Source of the DNA: Helicoverpa zea
Taxonomy: Eukaryota; Arthropoda; Insecta; Lepidoptera; Noctuidae
NCBI RefSeq assembly: GCF_022581195.2
Contig: NC_061470.1
Coordinates: 1,984,001 to 2,048,000, forward strand
Length of the DNA: 64,000 nt
Direction of reading: 5' to 3'
Positions 45,677-59,342 of this stretch are shown here, piece after piece. The position numbers and the translations under genes are program-made. Under the pieces are notes generated by a model. It searched no databases, had not been told where the DNA came from, and saw only the letters and a list, made by a program, of their open reading frames with translations. How positions within the stretch are numbered: the stretch's first letter is position 1; each line of letters begins with the position of its first letter.

Positions 45677-46012
45677 GGGGTCCCTTCAGATAGACCGGCT
45701 CGGAGAGCATCGGCGCGCATTTTTCTTTTCACACAGACTGGAGTCGGCTCCAATCGGCTCCGATCGGCTGCGTGGGATGTAATTGGAGCCAAACATCAGC
45801 AAGACCGAGAAAAAGTACATGATCGGAGCCGTTCGGAGCCAGTCGGCACCTCTTATAATTTCACCCCGAATGCCTTCGAGCATTCTTAATGAAAAAAGCA
45901 GTGCATATGCAAAAATAAACCTTACTTAAAATACTAAGTACTCAATTTTCAATGTGTTAAGAATTTGCTCTCCTCTCCGAGCCAGTCTGTCTGAACAGAC
46001 CCTTACACTTCA
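45677..46012. mobile_element. MITE with GGCTCGGAGAG subterminal repeats
   Basis: The left end GGGTCCCTTCAGATAGACCG and the reverse of the right end, GGGTCTGTTCAGACAGACTG, are alike, each followed by GCTCGGAGAG. Internal CGGCTCC words repeat. Confidence 0.7.
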
Positions 46013-46504
46013 TATGAAATTATATTGTTTAATGGGTTGCATTTATCAACATTAAATTAAAAATTAGTATTATTGGATATTCAATATTAGTATTATGTTA
46101 TTGGACTGCAGCTACTAAATATGTAGGGTATTCAAAATGTATTTCTACTATTCTCAAATTACTTTAATATTGTATTGAAGAACAATTTTAATAAATACTT
46201 TTATCACTTATTACTATTACTAAACTCTTTTCATTAAATGAGAACTTACCTAAAATCTGATAAAAACGGTTAAATGCGAATCTGACTTATGCATACTTAC
46301 TAAGAACTGGAACATATCAAAAACGGGATATACTTGGTATTTTGTATCTAACTTTAGAGACACGGTTTTATAACCAGTTTTCATCAAAAAACCACATCAA
46401 AATCGGTTCATCCTAAGGTGCCACAGGTAAAGCAATTAGAGGTAAGCTTAAGAGGGAGGCTTTGAATAGATCATATAGATAGGTAATATACCTACTATAC
46501 TTTA

Positions 46505-46655
46505 TGTTGTATGGGAAAGCATCAAATGACCCCTTCCACTGCGGGTGCAGCGTGAGGGAGTGTCAGACTCTTACTGACTAAACCCATCCATGTTCCTTCT
46601 TAAGCCCTTTATTTACCTACGCCGCGGTTACTCTTTCGAACAATCCTGCAGCCCA
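46505..46655 (-). mobile_element. R1-type LINE 3' tail fragment
   Basis: GTGAGGGAGTGTCAGACTCT and CGCGGTTACTCTTTCGAACA match the tail of the 41-kb LINE in reverse orientation. Confidence 0.65.
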
Positions 46656-48269
46656 AGTAAGTATTTAGGTAAGTAGGTACCTAAACAAGTTAGTACCTAA
46701 GTCAAGTTTCACACTTAAACAAACGTTCTTACCACATCACTAAATGCAAACTAATATTATAAATGCGAAAGTAGGTAACTCTGTCTATCTGTCTGTCTGT
46801 CTTTTCTTCACGCCTAAACTACTGAACCGATTTGTGTGAAATTTGGTACAGACATAGTTTGGAACTTGCGAAAAGACATAGGATAGTTTTTATAACAAAA
46901 AATATAATAAAAAATAAGATTTATTCCGGACATATAGCGCCATCTATTGGTCAAACCAAAAATCTGCCGGAAGACACTATTGCACGCGAACGATGTCGCG
47001 GGCAAAAGCAAGTTGTACAATACATCAGTTTCAGAAATCAATAAAGGTATGCCTACCCACCTACCCCTAACAAATGATAGTTGTGTTAGATAACTTAAGT
47101 AGGTACCTACATAAAGTGAGTTTCATGGCCAAATTATTAACTTCCCACATATGTAGATATTACCTACCTACATATACTTACAACTAGACCAGAAACACTT
47201 AGCAAATTACTTACAGATATATTATAATAGGTAATACCTACCTACGAGTGCCTACGCAATCCAATCCATTTGGTAAGGCTTAATTGAATTTACAATTTGA
47301 TATTAATAGTTGTACGTATCTTATATAATTGTAGATCCGGTACCTACTTCCTTTGGTACAATCCATTAAAATAATAAATGTCATAAATAATAAGCTTATG
47401 ACGCAAGAAAAAGGGTTTCACATGTTTGACCTCATCATGTGTGTCACCGCCATATTTAAACGGATTACATTTTTAGGTAAACTTAGTGATACTGAATAAT
47501 GGTATCTTCTTAGCCACGCATGTTAATTAAAATTACCATTAAAAGCATTTAGGCATTAAAATTGGTTCACCAGTTGAGTTGTTAGGGCAGGGATCACAGA
47601 CACGCAATAGCAGAGTTTATCTACCTATGTTTGTTGAATTTAAATTCATGCGTAGTTTAAAAATGTGTACTTAACTATTAAATGGTCCATGGAAATAAGG
47701 ACATAAAGAATAGCATCGTTTATTTGTGCAAAACTAAAGCTTCATAAACTCTTTAACAACTATACCCAGTGGTAATTTCGAAATAAGTTACCCTTCAACA
47801 AAGTTTCATGTCCAATTAAAATAAAATGGGACGGAACGCCGCCGAACTTTATTAGAGTGCTTGTGACAGATTTAATTTTATAAAGGATGGACAAACAAAA
47901 ACTATTGTGTGTAGTGTAAATAGCTACCTCTATGTATCGTTCTGTACCTAATGAAGAAAGAGTGATAAACAGCTTATAATAAAACTAGCTGTTTTCCCGC
48001 AGTTTCCCCGTCAAACCACTGCTAACTGGGAAAAATAAAGCTTATGTTACTCAGGAGTAGTACAACTTTCTAAAAATATTTTTTTTTTAAATCGGTTTGA
48101 AATTGCCAAGGCACTGACCCACCTGTCAAACGGGCGCTAACAATTATCGCGACGCGACCTCCTCAGGCGTACACCTTGGCTTTTTGAGAGCGGTTGCTTG
48201 CAAATTTAATTTAGCCTAGCTGAGTTATAGCGCTCCTTATTGGATGTAGGACGGGGCTCTGAATTAATA

Positions 48270-51200
48270 ATGGCGGCGTATGCGAGCTTCCTAGAGATCT
48301 TAGAGAAATTAGACAACTGGAGACGCCAAGGTACTTTTGAGAAAAGTTATGCTTATACGTGTACGTCACGTATACCTACATCAAGTTTATGTTCTATGCT
48401 TGTGTTCAACAGTTTTAAATTGTTAAAAACGTGGAGCGCATGTTCAGAAAGTCTGACACCCAGTCTTACCAAGGGTATCGTGCTGCGGGTAATTGGTTTG
48501 ATGAGGTCAGATACGCAGTCGTTTCATTTTAAAAACTGGCACTCTACTACACTCGGTAAGATCGGAAGCCGACCCCAACATAGTTGGTAAAAGGATAGGC
48601 AGATGTCTGGTCCAAAAAGCATGAAGAGATGTCACAATTTTCATCTTGTCTCCAGAGTGCAAATGAGCAGGTATTTTTCCATAGATAAAGTATAGTTATG
48701 GCGCCTCCAGTTGGTTGAATGCTCTAACTTTGAGGCAGTCAATACTTGAGTCTTATGTCTGCTGCGTTTAGGGATTTGTGCGGACGCTATATTGGTTTTC
48801 TTTTGATGGTATCTCCTTCAGTAATAATGTAGATTGTATCATTAGTAGTGGTACATAAATAAACTATGTGTTACCAGTTATTTCGTAACAGATGAGATTA
48901 TTATAACTTCTGGAAGTTGGTCTGATGAATCTTTACCTACAAATACTATAGCAGAAGAGTTTGTTAGTTTACTTGAACGCGTAAATCTCGGGAACTACTG
49001 GTCTAATTAAAAAAAATATGTTAGTCATATAGTTCACATAGTTTACCGAGAAAGACTACTATAGGTAGTCTACTTTTCGGTGGTGATGTGGTGGTGTGGC
49101 GATGCCGCGAAGGTAAGTAAGATTAAATAAAATAAGGGGAAAATACGTGGCAGGTACATAATTGCATCATAACTTGTATGGGAAGTATTACGGAAGTTAA
49201 CAACACGGTAATATTAAGTCAGCATCGTTAACTGAGCGCTTTCAATTCACTTTTGATCTCACTGTAACATCTACACTTTAAATTGTGACCTCAGAGTATG
49301 AATAAGACTACGTAGTTATTAGATACATTGCATGAGAATTACACCGCGAAGTCAAATCATTCATTTCAATAGCAATTTCACAGCAAGCTGAATTATCAAG
49401 GGGATAAAAAATATAGATTTCATCTGGTCTAGACTTTTTGATTCTCCATTAGTACATAAAAAAAAGTAAAAAAAACGATTCTCATGAACAACTGTAAATG
49501 ACCCATCCCACTGTGAGTGTAATGGGAGTGTCAGACTTTCATTAAATAAACCTATCTTTCTTCCTTGCAATAATAACTACTAGCTAACTAGCTAGCTAAC
49601 TTCTGCCAGCGGTATCACCCGTGTCCCGTGTAAACTTCTCCGTGGACCTGGATAAAAAGTAGGTAGTTTTTCTCGATAAATGAGCTATCTAACACTGATT
49701 TTTTTTTGAAATCGGAGCAATACTTCCTGAGATTAGCGAGTTCAAGCAAACAAACAAACTCTTTAGCTTTGTAATATTATGTAGTATTGATTATACAGCT
49801 AGTCTTATTCATACATTCACTGCTCCATGTAAACATAAAATATACGGCAGTGAGAGTAGAGCAATCAAAGGTTTATACTACGTATGACATTGTGAAGGTT
49901 TTAAGGGCTGAACGCAAAGAGGTTTCAATTTAGTCTATGGCGCATTCTATACAATTGGATCGTAAAGGAAATCGCTTCTAGTTTTTTGTTATTTACAGTT
50001 GGTTTCAAACTGTTTTCGTAGTTTTGGGATTTAAACTCACTAGCATGCGTACATGTAGTTTTTACCTGAAGGAGTATCTACACATTCATCCAGATATCCA
50101 ACGAGACATGCAAAGATTTACCTGACTAGCCGATTTCCCGTGGTTTCACCCACGTCCCGTGGGATCTACTGCCTGTATCGGAATAAAATCGGCCTATGTT
50201 ACTCGAGAAGAGTGTAGCTTTCCGACAGTGAAATCATTTTTCAAATAGTTTCAGTGATTTCGGAGGGTAAAAAATTTCATCTTTTTATATTAGGTAAGTA
50301 CAGAAATATAGATTTTGTGTAGGTCACTTCTAGTAGTCACAGCAAATATGCCATCATTTATTTATCAATCATTTATCTAACTAAACAAAACAAATGCAGC
50401 ACATATTTATTATCTCTGCAAAAACAAAAAACAACACACAACCAGCGACATTTATAACTCTCCTCCGTCAAAAAACGAACGACAGTTCCACATTTAAATG
50501 AGATTCTTTATTCAAAATAAAATAATTCCGGCAGCTCGCATTGCAGCGCTCAGCTGTTTATAATTCCGCCGCCATGATAATTGAGTGAAGAGTTAGCGGG
50601 ATCCTCGCTCGCGTACAGTTTGTTACCCCGAATAAGTATTTATGGCAACACTTTTAACATTTTTGGTTGTGCCACTGAATATCACTGTAATATTGTTAAA
50701 AGCGCATGTTTGTGTGTGTTTGTTACTTCATCACTTCACTCCTTTTATATTTCACTTTATTTAGTAGGTAAGTACCTCTTTACTTAGCTTTCTTTTTTAT
50801 ATAGGGTCAACTTTGAAGCACGGTTCGGAAGTAAAATAATAGTGGCGTCCTAGCCGAATGTGGACCACGGCGGTTGTTCTCATGTGAGGTGATCAGCCAG
50901 CTGCGCAGGACATATTATAGTGCACAAGCATTTGCGCAGACATAGGTGCACTCCCTATTCCTTTACTCTCATCGGACGGAAATCCGACACGACCGGAAGA
51001 GAGATCAGGTGCAGGACCAATCCAATCCAATCCAATGCACGGGTATAAACTTCCAGACTCCTGGAGTCCTGGTTGCTTTGTGAAAGGAATCGAACCCGAG
51101 ACCTCGTGTACAGCAGTCGTATTATGCGACAACAAGACCAACGAAGCTTAGATACTGACAGAAACAAACGAAAATCGACCAATTCCCATAGAAAAGTTTT

Positions 51201-52486
51201 CAATTCTTTCTAAAATTAGACAGTGGCAACATAAATATTGAAAACTAGATAAATTGTAACCTATAATAATATCCCATATGTGGAAGACATATTAAGGAAG
51301 TGAAAACTATATTTTTGCACCGTCCATGTTATATGGTTGTTAATAAAAGCTGGCTCTTGAAGAGGGTATCGGGTCGCTATTTATTTTCGATTAGCAGATA
51401 AGGGTACTGTTATTTGTGTGAGAATTGTGAATAAACAAACGTTTGAAAGATCCGATATTATCCAAAACTAGATGTTCTTGCGTTAAAACTACTTCTAGTA
51501 CCTAGGAACATGGATCAAAATATGTCACTCACATACATACATACTTATATATTATAATGTAGCATGACTTTGACTAATTGTTAAAATTTTCATTATAATA
51601 TCTAATGAAAAATGTCAAAAATCACAAAATATCATATGCTTAATATGAAACATTTCTAGTCTGTGTCAGTGGGCTTACCTGCGGTTCGTAAAAACCATCG
51701 CATTTCTAAGTAAATGGGCTGTCTAATACTGAAATAATTTTCAAATCAATTCAAAATACCTAAGTATGGTAGCTTTAAATGCGGCTACTCAGCAAGATTT
51801 TACTGAAACCTATCTAAAAGTTTATAGAGATTTCCTAGTAGGCCATTGACGTTGCTCCTTTTTTAATAAGAAAGTTTTCAGAATCGCGCAAGTCTGGATT
51901 TGTGCCAGTTTGATCGCAAATGGCGCAACCCCATTAAATGGCTGGAAATAAACCTACTGAAAATTACCAAAGAGTTCTTTATTTTCTTAGTTCTTGATAG
52001 GACGAAGTGAAACATCGTACAAGAAAACTAGGATTACTTTTATGTCGGAAAGCCATCTTGAACAAGCATGGTGATTAACAATCTTTGTGTTTATATGAAG
52101 AGGACTATAGTTCGGCCATTCAGAGAATGCGTTCCTGACACGTCGCGATTGAACTGACTGAATTATAACATTCATTGATTATTGATATAATAATGTTGTT
52201 TTAATGCTCCTCAATTGTTAAAACGGTAAACAACCAGCAAAAATATTTTTATCGTAACTGCAACGCCATTGCAAAGTTACGTCGTCAGTTCAATCGCGAC
52301 GTGTCAGGAACGCATTCTCTGAATGGCCGAACTATAGTCCTGGCAGTGGGACATTAAAAACACAAATGATTTGATAGTTTTTCACGTGTTTTTATGGTTT
52401 CAGTTGTCATGTACGAAGATGTCTTTGACAATCCGAAGCCAGACAGTTTGATAACTAGTATCACGAAAATGTATCGGGGTGCTTGG
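48270..52486 (+). CDS. Two phase-compatible coding exons of an unrecognised gene (5' end)
   Basis: Exon 1 is 48270-48330 (ATGGCGGCGTATGCG start; ends CCAAG before GTACTT, phase 1). Exon 2 is 52404-52486 (acceptor TTTCAG, donor GTAAGTG, ends phase 0). They join to 48 residues: MAAYASFLEILEKLDNW, then VVMYEDVFDNPKPDSL, then TKMYRGAW. Both have good codon usage and consensus splice sites. I do not recognise the protein. I found no phase-0 follow-on exon in the remaining window, so the gene would continue beyond 64 kb or I have missed exons. The 4-kb intron is filled with repeats. The supporting points are the matching phase and the CG-rich stretch before the ATG; the link between the two exons is inference. 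Confidence 0.4.
48451..48603 (+). repeat. SINE-like interspersed repeat (diverged)
   Basis: GTCTGACACCCAGTCTTACC, GATGAGGTCAGATACGCAGT and CCGACCCCAACATAGTTGGT identify the family. Confidence 0.7.
51018..51140 (-). repeat. tRNA-derived SINE
   Basis: On the minus strand GGTTCGATTCC (B box) is preceded by GAGGTCTC. CCAATCCAATCCAATCCAAT at its other side is a small tandem repeat. The A-box side (TTGTCGCATAATACG) is weak. A functional tRNA is excluded by poor stems. Confidence 0.6.
52102..52340. mobile_element. MITE with inverted arms of more than 50 bp
   Basis: GGACTATAGTTCGGCCATTC at the left equals the complement of GAATGGCCGAACTATAGTCC at the right. The match continues through GAGAATGCGTTCCTGACACG and TCGCGATTGAACTGA. 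The 130-bp centre is AT-rich. No ORF is seen. Confidence 0.9.
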
Positions 52487-52539
52487 GTAAGTGCGCTGAG
52501 GAGTTTAGGTACATATCGGGCCTACCCAATGATGAGTAT

Positions 52540-52645
52540 GTACAGTAAACAGCACATTAGTGGTAACAGTCATGCACCTTAACTCAATAGTAATAAGTAC
52601 GATTTTCCTACACAACTATTACCACTGACCTGAAGCTGACTGTAC
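52540..52645. mobile_element. Short MITE, copy of 25594-25698
   Basis: GTACAGTAAACAGCACATTA at the left; GACCTGAAGCTGACTGTAC at the right. It lies about 55 bp after the donor of the 52404 exon. Confidence 0.8.
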
Positions 52646-54529
52646 TATATTTTGTACTTTTGTCACAAAAATATTAAGAACTTCCAGTTATTTCTCACGA
52701 AATTCCACGTGCATATACTCGAACTTCAGTCAGCTATAACCTGCAAACATACCATTTGTACAGGCAATTTAGCGTGGTTTTGCCCTCTCAATTAATCGTA
52801 AAGATCGGGGCGAGGTGCTCAAGACTCGAGTAGGCTGGAGGGCGCTCGACTCGGCTTCGAAACGTAAGGATAATATTGAGTTGCATCTTTAGTTTATGGG
52901 AATTGTGAGTGTTGGATGCTGGTGACTAAATTGGTTATCTGTAAACAATGTAGGAATCAGAATGTTCTTTTTTTGAACTTTGGTTTTGGTTATTATTGTT
53001 CGGAAGGCTTGGGAACTTTTTCGTAAGCCTATCTTATGAAACTGAGGATTTGTTTAAATAAAACTACTTTTACAAACTTTATCGCGGTTATATTAATATT
53101 ATTTAATCAACATGTTAACCAGTACTGAGGATTTGTTTGTTTTATTTTTTTTTGGATGCTCTAATCTCAGAAAATACCATACCGATTTGTTTTTTTTTCA
53201 GTGTTAGATAGACCCATTTATCGAAACAGGTTTTTTATGCACCCGAAAAGCCGCGACTGGAAAATCCGCTAATCTGAAAGCGCTGTTACTGACCAATTTA
53301 ATTAGGTAACTAGTGTAGGTTTTGTGATTAATATTTTCGGCGTTCAAACTCCAAAAAATATGAGTAGGACCAGCCCTAATTCCTGTTAATTGGCAATCAT
53401 TCCGCACTAACAGGACTCGAGTAAAAATACCTGAAAATTTTGCGTTCCCACGTTATTGGCGCGAAAAGTGCCCAACGACAGCTTAGTGATAAATCAGTGG
53501 ATTCTAAATTGGGCTTGTTAACTGATTTCGATGGAGAATTAATTAGGTACACTTGGTTGGAAAGTACTTTAGCTGTTTTTATTGTATAAAGGATGTTTAG
53601 GTACCAAGACAATTTACGTTTACATTTTGAACGAAAATTGGATAAATTGAAAACTTACGACCGTTGTACAGACAGGATTTTTTTTATAACTAGTACGGGG
53701 CCAATGTCATAATTCAATAACATGTCATGATAGAATAGCGTAGTACCGCGCAGCAATACTTATCATATAAAAACTCGAAACTAATAAAGGTGAAAAAGGT
53801 AAATAAGTAAACTAAAAAGATAGGGCTTTTATATGTTATGAAAATTAAACTTATTAACTTAACTTGATTAATATCAAGTTCAATAAAAATATTGTGTATA
53901 TTTAATGCCTATTTTGCGACACACTAAATAAATTACATTTCACTTATTGTTCACGAGATTGAAGAAGTTTTATTACTTCAGAACGTTTTGTATGTTTTGT
54001 CAAATAATAAAGAATTCTTGGAACATTGGGTAAATAAAACCGGCACTTATTCACAATTACGGTTTTTATTTATTGTACTAGTTTTACTTAGTAAAACATA
54101 TTGTATTTCATATTATTTGGGAGATACTTATTTTATATTGGCTGTTTTTAGCCGTTTCACCCAAGTTTTATAATAAATTTTTCTGTACGCTGATAAAATA
54201 TAGTCTACGTTACCCGTACCTATGTATTCCTAACTTTGAAATAATTTTTCAAATCGCTTCATTAGTTCCGGATACTAGGAAAAAACAAACAAGGTAACTC
54301 CACTGATGCTGACCACTCAAGCATCGAGTGAGAAATAAAACTAACTAGGCAAGCTGATTGCTACCACAATATTTTATGTGCCCCTTAAGTACGGCACCTC
54401 ACCATGAATAGCAGAGGAAAGTATTCCAAGCTCAGATATTGCGGACCATTGGCATACTGACCTCACAAAATGTAAACAAACCGCTCAATAAATATTACAT
54501 ACGATCACGAGGTAAGAAAAAATGAGCGG

Positions 54530-54690
54530 AGATGCCGTAAGCCTAAGTCCACGTGGGTCTGCGGGCGGTGAGTTCCCGATGGCTCATTGTCCTTCTGTCT
54601 CCTAAGAGATGACAAAGAGAGTTAGCAAACCAAAGTGGGGCCCACTAACGCCGAAGCTTGCTGGGACTTCGGAGTTAGGTGCCTTCTTCT
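54530..54690 (+). mobile_element. R1-type LINE 3' tail fragment
   Basis: CGTGGGTCTGCGGGCGGTGA, then GGCTCAT and GTGGGGCCCACTAACGCCGA resemble the 3'UTR at 41417-41570. Diverged. Confidence 0.6.
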
Positions 54691-54843
54691 AGATCAAATA
54701 TAGACAGTGGGATGACCAAGACGATCAGTCAGGTGTGAACTAACGAGACGTTCGGGTTCTTTAAGATATCTGTAAAGGATTTTTGATATTTCCAAAAAAT
54801 GGGCGGTTCCAAAATGCGGAGACAGTAACGTTCTTCGCCCTCA

Positions 54844-54887
54844 AACTCATGCATTTTGGCCAAGTACGTGGCCAAAATGCATGAGTT
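54844..54887. repeat. Perfect 19-bp stem with 6-base loop
   Basis: AACTCATGCATTTTGGCCA is followed by AGTACG and then the exact complement of the first arm. It lies inside the 54690-54960 repeat. Confidence 0.9.
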
Positions 54888-55634
54888 CTTATAAAATTTT
54901 CCGTTTTGACATCTCCGCTCGTCATTTGTTCTCCATGCATACAACGCTTTATATCGGTCTGTTACATAACACAACATACATTCCTGTTTCTCTACATACA
55001 ATATTACAAATACACACAACAAACCCAGCATTGGAAGTACACAGTATAGAAATAACCACTTTTTTTGCAAGCACGCGCTGTTCGGGATAAAGTAAAAAAT
55101 ATTCGTATTTCTGCAAACAGATTGCGGCAGGGCTATCCCTTATAAATATATTAAAAAGAGGGAATTATGAGCAGCAGAGGGCGAGGCCGGTTAAACGTTT
55201 AAGGCTCAATCATTGTTCGAGGTTGTCGAACCCGAGTTTTGGTAAACATATTTGGTTAGTGTTATTTTGGCATGTTTTTACATGTCAATTTTACTTCCTT
55301 CAGTTGATGTTATGAGCTATCAACACCTCCCAGTTTTTGAGAGGGAAAAGTATCTTGCCCTTTGATTAAGATAGGACAGTTGTGATATTTTTGTTCTCTT
55401 ACTATTTCTCGTATCCGGATATAATATAGCTTATGCCACCCAGTAATAGTGCAGCTTTCTTTTAATAAGCTAGACCTATCCAAACATACGTACTCTACAC
55501 ACACACACACACAATAGAATAATATCAATATATGGACATTCCCCACGAAACGTGAGCCATAGCAATAACATTTTATGTATTATCCTCTCCCGCGACAGAA
55601 GAAAGGGATATAAAGATATATCTACCCACTGTGT

Positions 55635-55838
55635 CATCATCTATCTAGCATTTTCCCAACTATGTATGTTCTAGTCAGTTTCCAGTCTAACCGGATGCAG
55701 CTGAGTACCCGTGTTATACAAGGAGCGCCTGCCTATCTCAATTCCTCAACCAAATTACCCGGGCAACCCAATACGCCTTGGTCAGACTGGTTGTTGTTTC
55801 TGGCTTCTGACTACCGTAATGACTGTCAAAGATGTTCA
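55635..55838 (-). repeat. SINE-like interspersed repeat
   Basis: AGTTTCCAGTCTAACCGGAT, GCAGCTGAGTACC and TTACCCGGGCAACCCAATAC are clear family words. Same orientation as the copy at 2054. Confidence 0.75.
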
Positions 55839-57734
55839 AACGACAGACAATATTGCTTCTTATCATATATTCCTTCATAACAGAATAATATCAATAAATG
55901 GACATTCTGCACGAAACGGGAGTCATAGTAATAATATTTTATGCATTATCCTCTCTCGCGACAGACATACGGATATATAGACACATCTACCGACTAAAGC
56001 TCATGATAAATGTGTGACTACCTCACTTTTTGGATGTATGGCCAAATGGGCGAGTTCGTGTCATTATGTTGTGTGATCTAAGTGAATATTTTATCGCACC
56101 CAAAACAAAAATGTGAAAGGCTGCCAAGTTCGATAATATGGGAATGCTTCGCCTATAAAAGAAGTGAGATCTGAATAAGTACCAAGTTCCATTCACACAC
56201 CTCAGTTAAAAATAGTTACTTTTTAATGATGTTACTTGGCAAGTTTTCACACACCTTGTTATAAACCTACTAAATGCAATGAATCAAGTATATAATTTTC
56301 TATTAAAACTTAAATATAGATAAATTTAGTTCGTTTTAGTTCCTTAGGGGTATACATTTACACCAGGTATGAATTTACACCTTCATTATTTTGAAACTGA
56401 CTCACACTTGGCCATTTTCAGATTTTTCCCTTTACCTTGACATAAAGACCTAGCTCCATGCCAAATTTCAAGTCAATACGACCATTGGAAGTGGTCTAGG
56501 TTTTTGATGAGTGAGTCAGTCAGTCAGTCAGTGAGTGTATAGTAAAAATAGCGATTTTCTGACGTCAATATCTCAAGACCTACAATAGGTATATTAATGA
56601 AATTTTGTATTTTAGATAAGTGAGGGGGTTAAACAGATACTAGAAATTTGATATGCGTAAATAAAATAGATTTTGAGTTATAGGGGGGTCGAATTTGGCC
56701 CGAAATGGTTCGTGTCATATAACCCACGGCCGGTGTGTCGCTTTTTTTTGCTCGAACTTGGCGGACACACTGCCGTGTGTCTAGATGTGTAGATTGTGTT
56801 CGATATACGGTTGAATTTATGTTGGTTTGTGTTACCTAAGGTTTGTGTCTGTACCTACAGAAAAGCGCAACATGTGTATGTGGCCTATATTTTAATTATC
56901 TTTTGCCAGCGGTTTCACTTGTCTTCCGTGAGAACAACTCCACGCACTCAGGAAAACATGAAAACGGTTATTTTCAACAATAAACACAAGGGGGATAAAC
57001 TGCTTTTTTTGCGTAAATGCTGCTTTGAAAAATCCTCACCTAAGTTAGTCTGCTGACCATGTTTATGTAAAACATCCGAACCTAGATTATAACCTAGTTA
57101 AGAACATATTTTTATCCACTAAAAAAAGCTCAAATATCCATCAACAGCAAGCAAAAACTTTGATTATACTTAACAACATAAATTGCAAGTCTATTAAAAC
57201 GCCCATCAAACATTGTCCCACATTTTCCTACATAATTCATGCTTAACATAAATGGACTAACCGCATGTCAATTATAAACGTATAAATAAAGGCTCATATT
57301 ATTACCGACGTGTGGTCACCACAATGTTTATGGAGTCGGTAATTTCAATCCCGGGTTGATCGACGGCCCAATATAAGTTTTGCCTGTACATTTACAGGTG
57401 TTTTGGGTAAAATAGGGGTTGGGAAAATAGTGTAATTTTCAGGAAAATTGTAGGTGCTAAGCTTTTGTTGCAAATACTAGGTTCTGGAAGTGGTTTCAGC
57501 TTCGTACCGTGGATACGATTCTACTATATGCGTCTGCAACTCTGAAAGCGGTTTCACCCGTGTCCCATGGGAATTACTTCATGTACCTGATAAAAATAAC
57601 CTACAGTTATTGCCCTGTTTGTTTGAGCGCACTATTCTTAGAAACCGCTTCACCGATTTTAAATATAATTTGAAACCTTTATTGGAAATAAAACAGCACA
57701 ATATTATAAACGATGGTCTATTGTTCGCGCGAGT

Positions 57735-57812
57735 TACCGCGGCCCTGGTACATAAAGGATGGTAGGAGGAAGGTTTTAATCAGTAAGAGTCTGACACTCA
57801 CGCTGCATCTAT
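57735..57812 (+). mobile_element. R1-type LINE 3' tail fragment
   Basis: TACCGCGGCCCTGGTACATA and CAGTAAGAGTCTGACACTCA match the LINE tail near 41600-41660. Confidence 0.65.
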
Positions 57813-58744
57813 AGCGGGAGAGATCATTTGATGATTTCCCACCAAAAGAAGTCTTTTAAGTGGCATAAACTCAAGTCAAACTATCTAACAATATCTAAAA
57901 AATATCGCGATCTTTCAAAATGATAGTCACGTCAAATAACTGAGTCTAGATGGCAAATCGTCAATAATTTTCTCGGAGCCGACAATTTCACAGCTAACTT
58001 TCACTAAATTGCTGTCTTTCTATGTTAGAATGCTTTCGATAGAAGTGACATTTCAAACAAAATGGCCGCTTGGAATATAGATTTTATTTCTTTGTGACAC
58101 GTGTAGAATAGTTTGCAATTATAACCGTTATAGGTTTTTGAATAAATGAGAGAATTAGTCAGGCTTAAGTTGACTTTATACAATGACGAGTTTGTTTGTA
58201 TGCTTGAACGCGCTCAGGAACTACTGGGCTCATCTGAAAAAATCTTTCAATGTTAGCTAGAGCGTTCATGGAGGAAGGCTGCAGGATTTTGAGCGTTTCC
58301 CGTGGTTTTATTCGCAAATCCTATCATTCTGTGGGATGTTATACATTACATATGTACATTTTCTTGTTTCCCTTGGGAAAGGGGAATTATTATTGTATTG
58401 ATCTATCATCCACAGATCACGTCTCATGGTAAGCAAGAGCGTAGAGCCCAAGAAAGAAATCTTGTAAATCTCCCTTCGAATAAATAACATTCTAAGAACA
58501 AAGTCGCACCATTTTAATTGGTGCAACTCACCATAAGCCTCGCTCCTAAGAATCTCCAGCTAGATTTAATTCCATCGCAGTCACACTTCGCATGAAGGAT
58601 TACATGCATGCCGGCCATGCATTTGATATAAGTTAGTCACTGCTGTGAGTGCAAGTAGTTGCCATGTAAGCCGGAGGACATAACGTTGGAGAAATGCTTG
58701 AGAGATGTGCATTTGTTTTTTATGAACATAAGTAGACAGTAGGT

Positions 58745-58920
58745 GTATTTTAGTGGCCTAGTGGGCGATATACTGATCTCTTAAATGTGAGTGTGGGTTC
58801 GATTTCAAAGTTGCGTTAGTACTATTCTCAGCAAGTCCGAGGAAACCTGGATTATAATGTCTGAAATTACCAACCCGCATTGAGCAAGCGTTGCGATTAA
58901 CGCTCAGAAGTAGACAATGG
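58745..58920 (+). repeat. tRNA-derived SINE
   Basis: TAGTGGCCTAGTGGGC (A box) and GTGGGTTCGATTTC (B box) are correctly spaced. A body follows with CCGCATTGAGCAAGCGTTGC and GATTAACGCTCAG, the body also seen in a diverged form at 30000. Confidence 0.75.
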
Positions 58921-59342
58921 GTTGAACTGTGTTATGAGTTCCAATCCATTTTTTAAATTCCTCATGCACTCCTTCCATTTACTCCATATATACCCTCTTA
59001 TGTATTACCTAATTTACCATACATAATACACATTGGTAAGGAGCACGAGTGTTACTAGACTTGAAAATAAAAAGCTAAGAAAAAGCAAAAACTTCAAGCC
59101 ACTAAAAACACTACCTAACCCACTTTTGCATGTCCACAGCGTAATAGTGTGACTGTGAAAATAGTCGGAATCCGTCACGTCTCGTGACGTGGCTACGCGG
59201 TGCACATAAATTATGGTCACCCTAGTACCTTGGCAGTCGAACTGAAGAATATCGTGGTTAGTGTGAACACTTGGGGGATTTGTAGCCTTTATATAAAAGT
59301 GTTTGAATGTGAATTTTAATGTTATTTTTATTTCCATCGGCA

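Larger units (their letters stand above)
45325..48269. other. Spacer 3' of SPT3: 3'UTR, MITE, LINE tail and dispersed repeats
   Basis: No gene is seen. 45677-46012 is an inverted-repeat element. 46505-46655 is an R1 LINE tail, minus orientation. 46745-46900 is a repeat with CTGTCTGTCTGTCT and ACTACTGAACCGATTTGTG, typical of dispersed lepidopteran repeats. 47980-48110 is another dispersed repeat. Just before 48270 the sequence becomes richer in CG (ATCGCGACGCGACC), a possible promoter. Confidence 0.55.
48331..52403. other. Putative intron, repeat-filled
   Basis: It holds a SINE-like copy at 48451-48603, dispersed repeats with TTCCCG-type words at 49600-49760 and 50130-50270, a short LINE tail at about 49500-49565 (minus), a tRNA-derived SINE at 51018-51140 and a MITE at 52102-52340. 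No other exon is recognised. Confidence 0.5.

Noticed and set aside
54729..55070. 113-codon minus-strand frame with a hydrophobic N-terminus
   Set aside because: About two-thirds lies in a dispersed repeat shared with 25835-26075. No signal of a known family.
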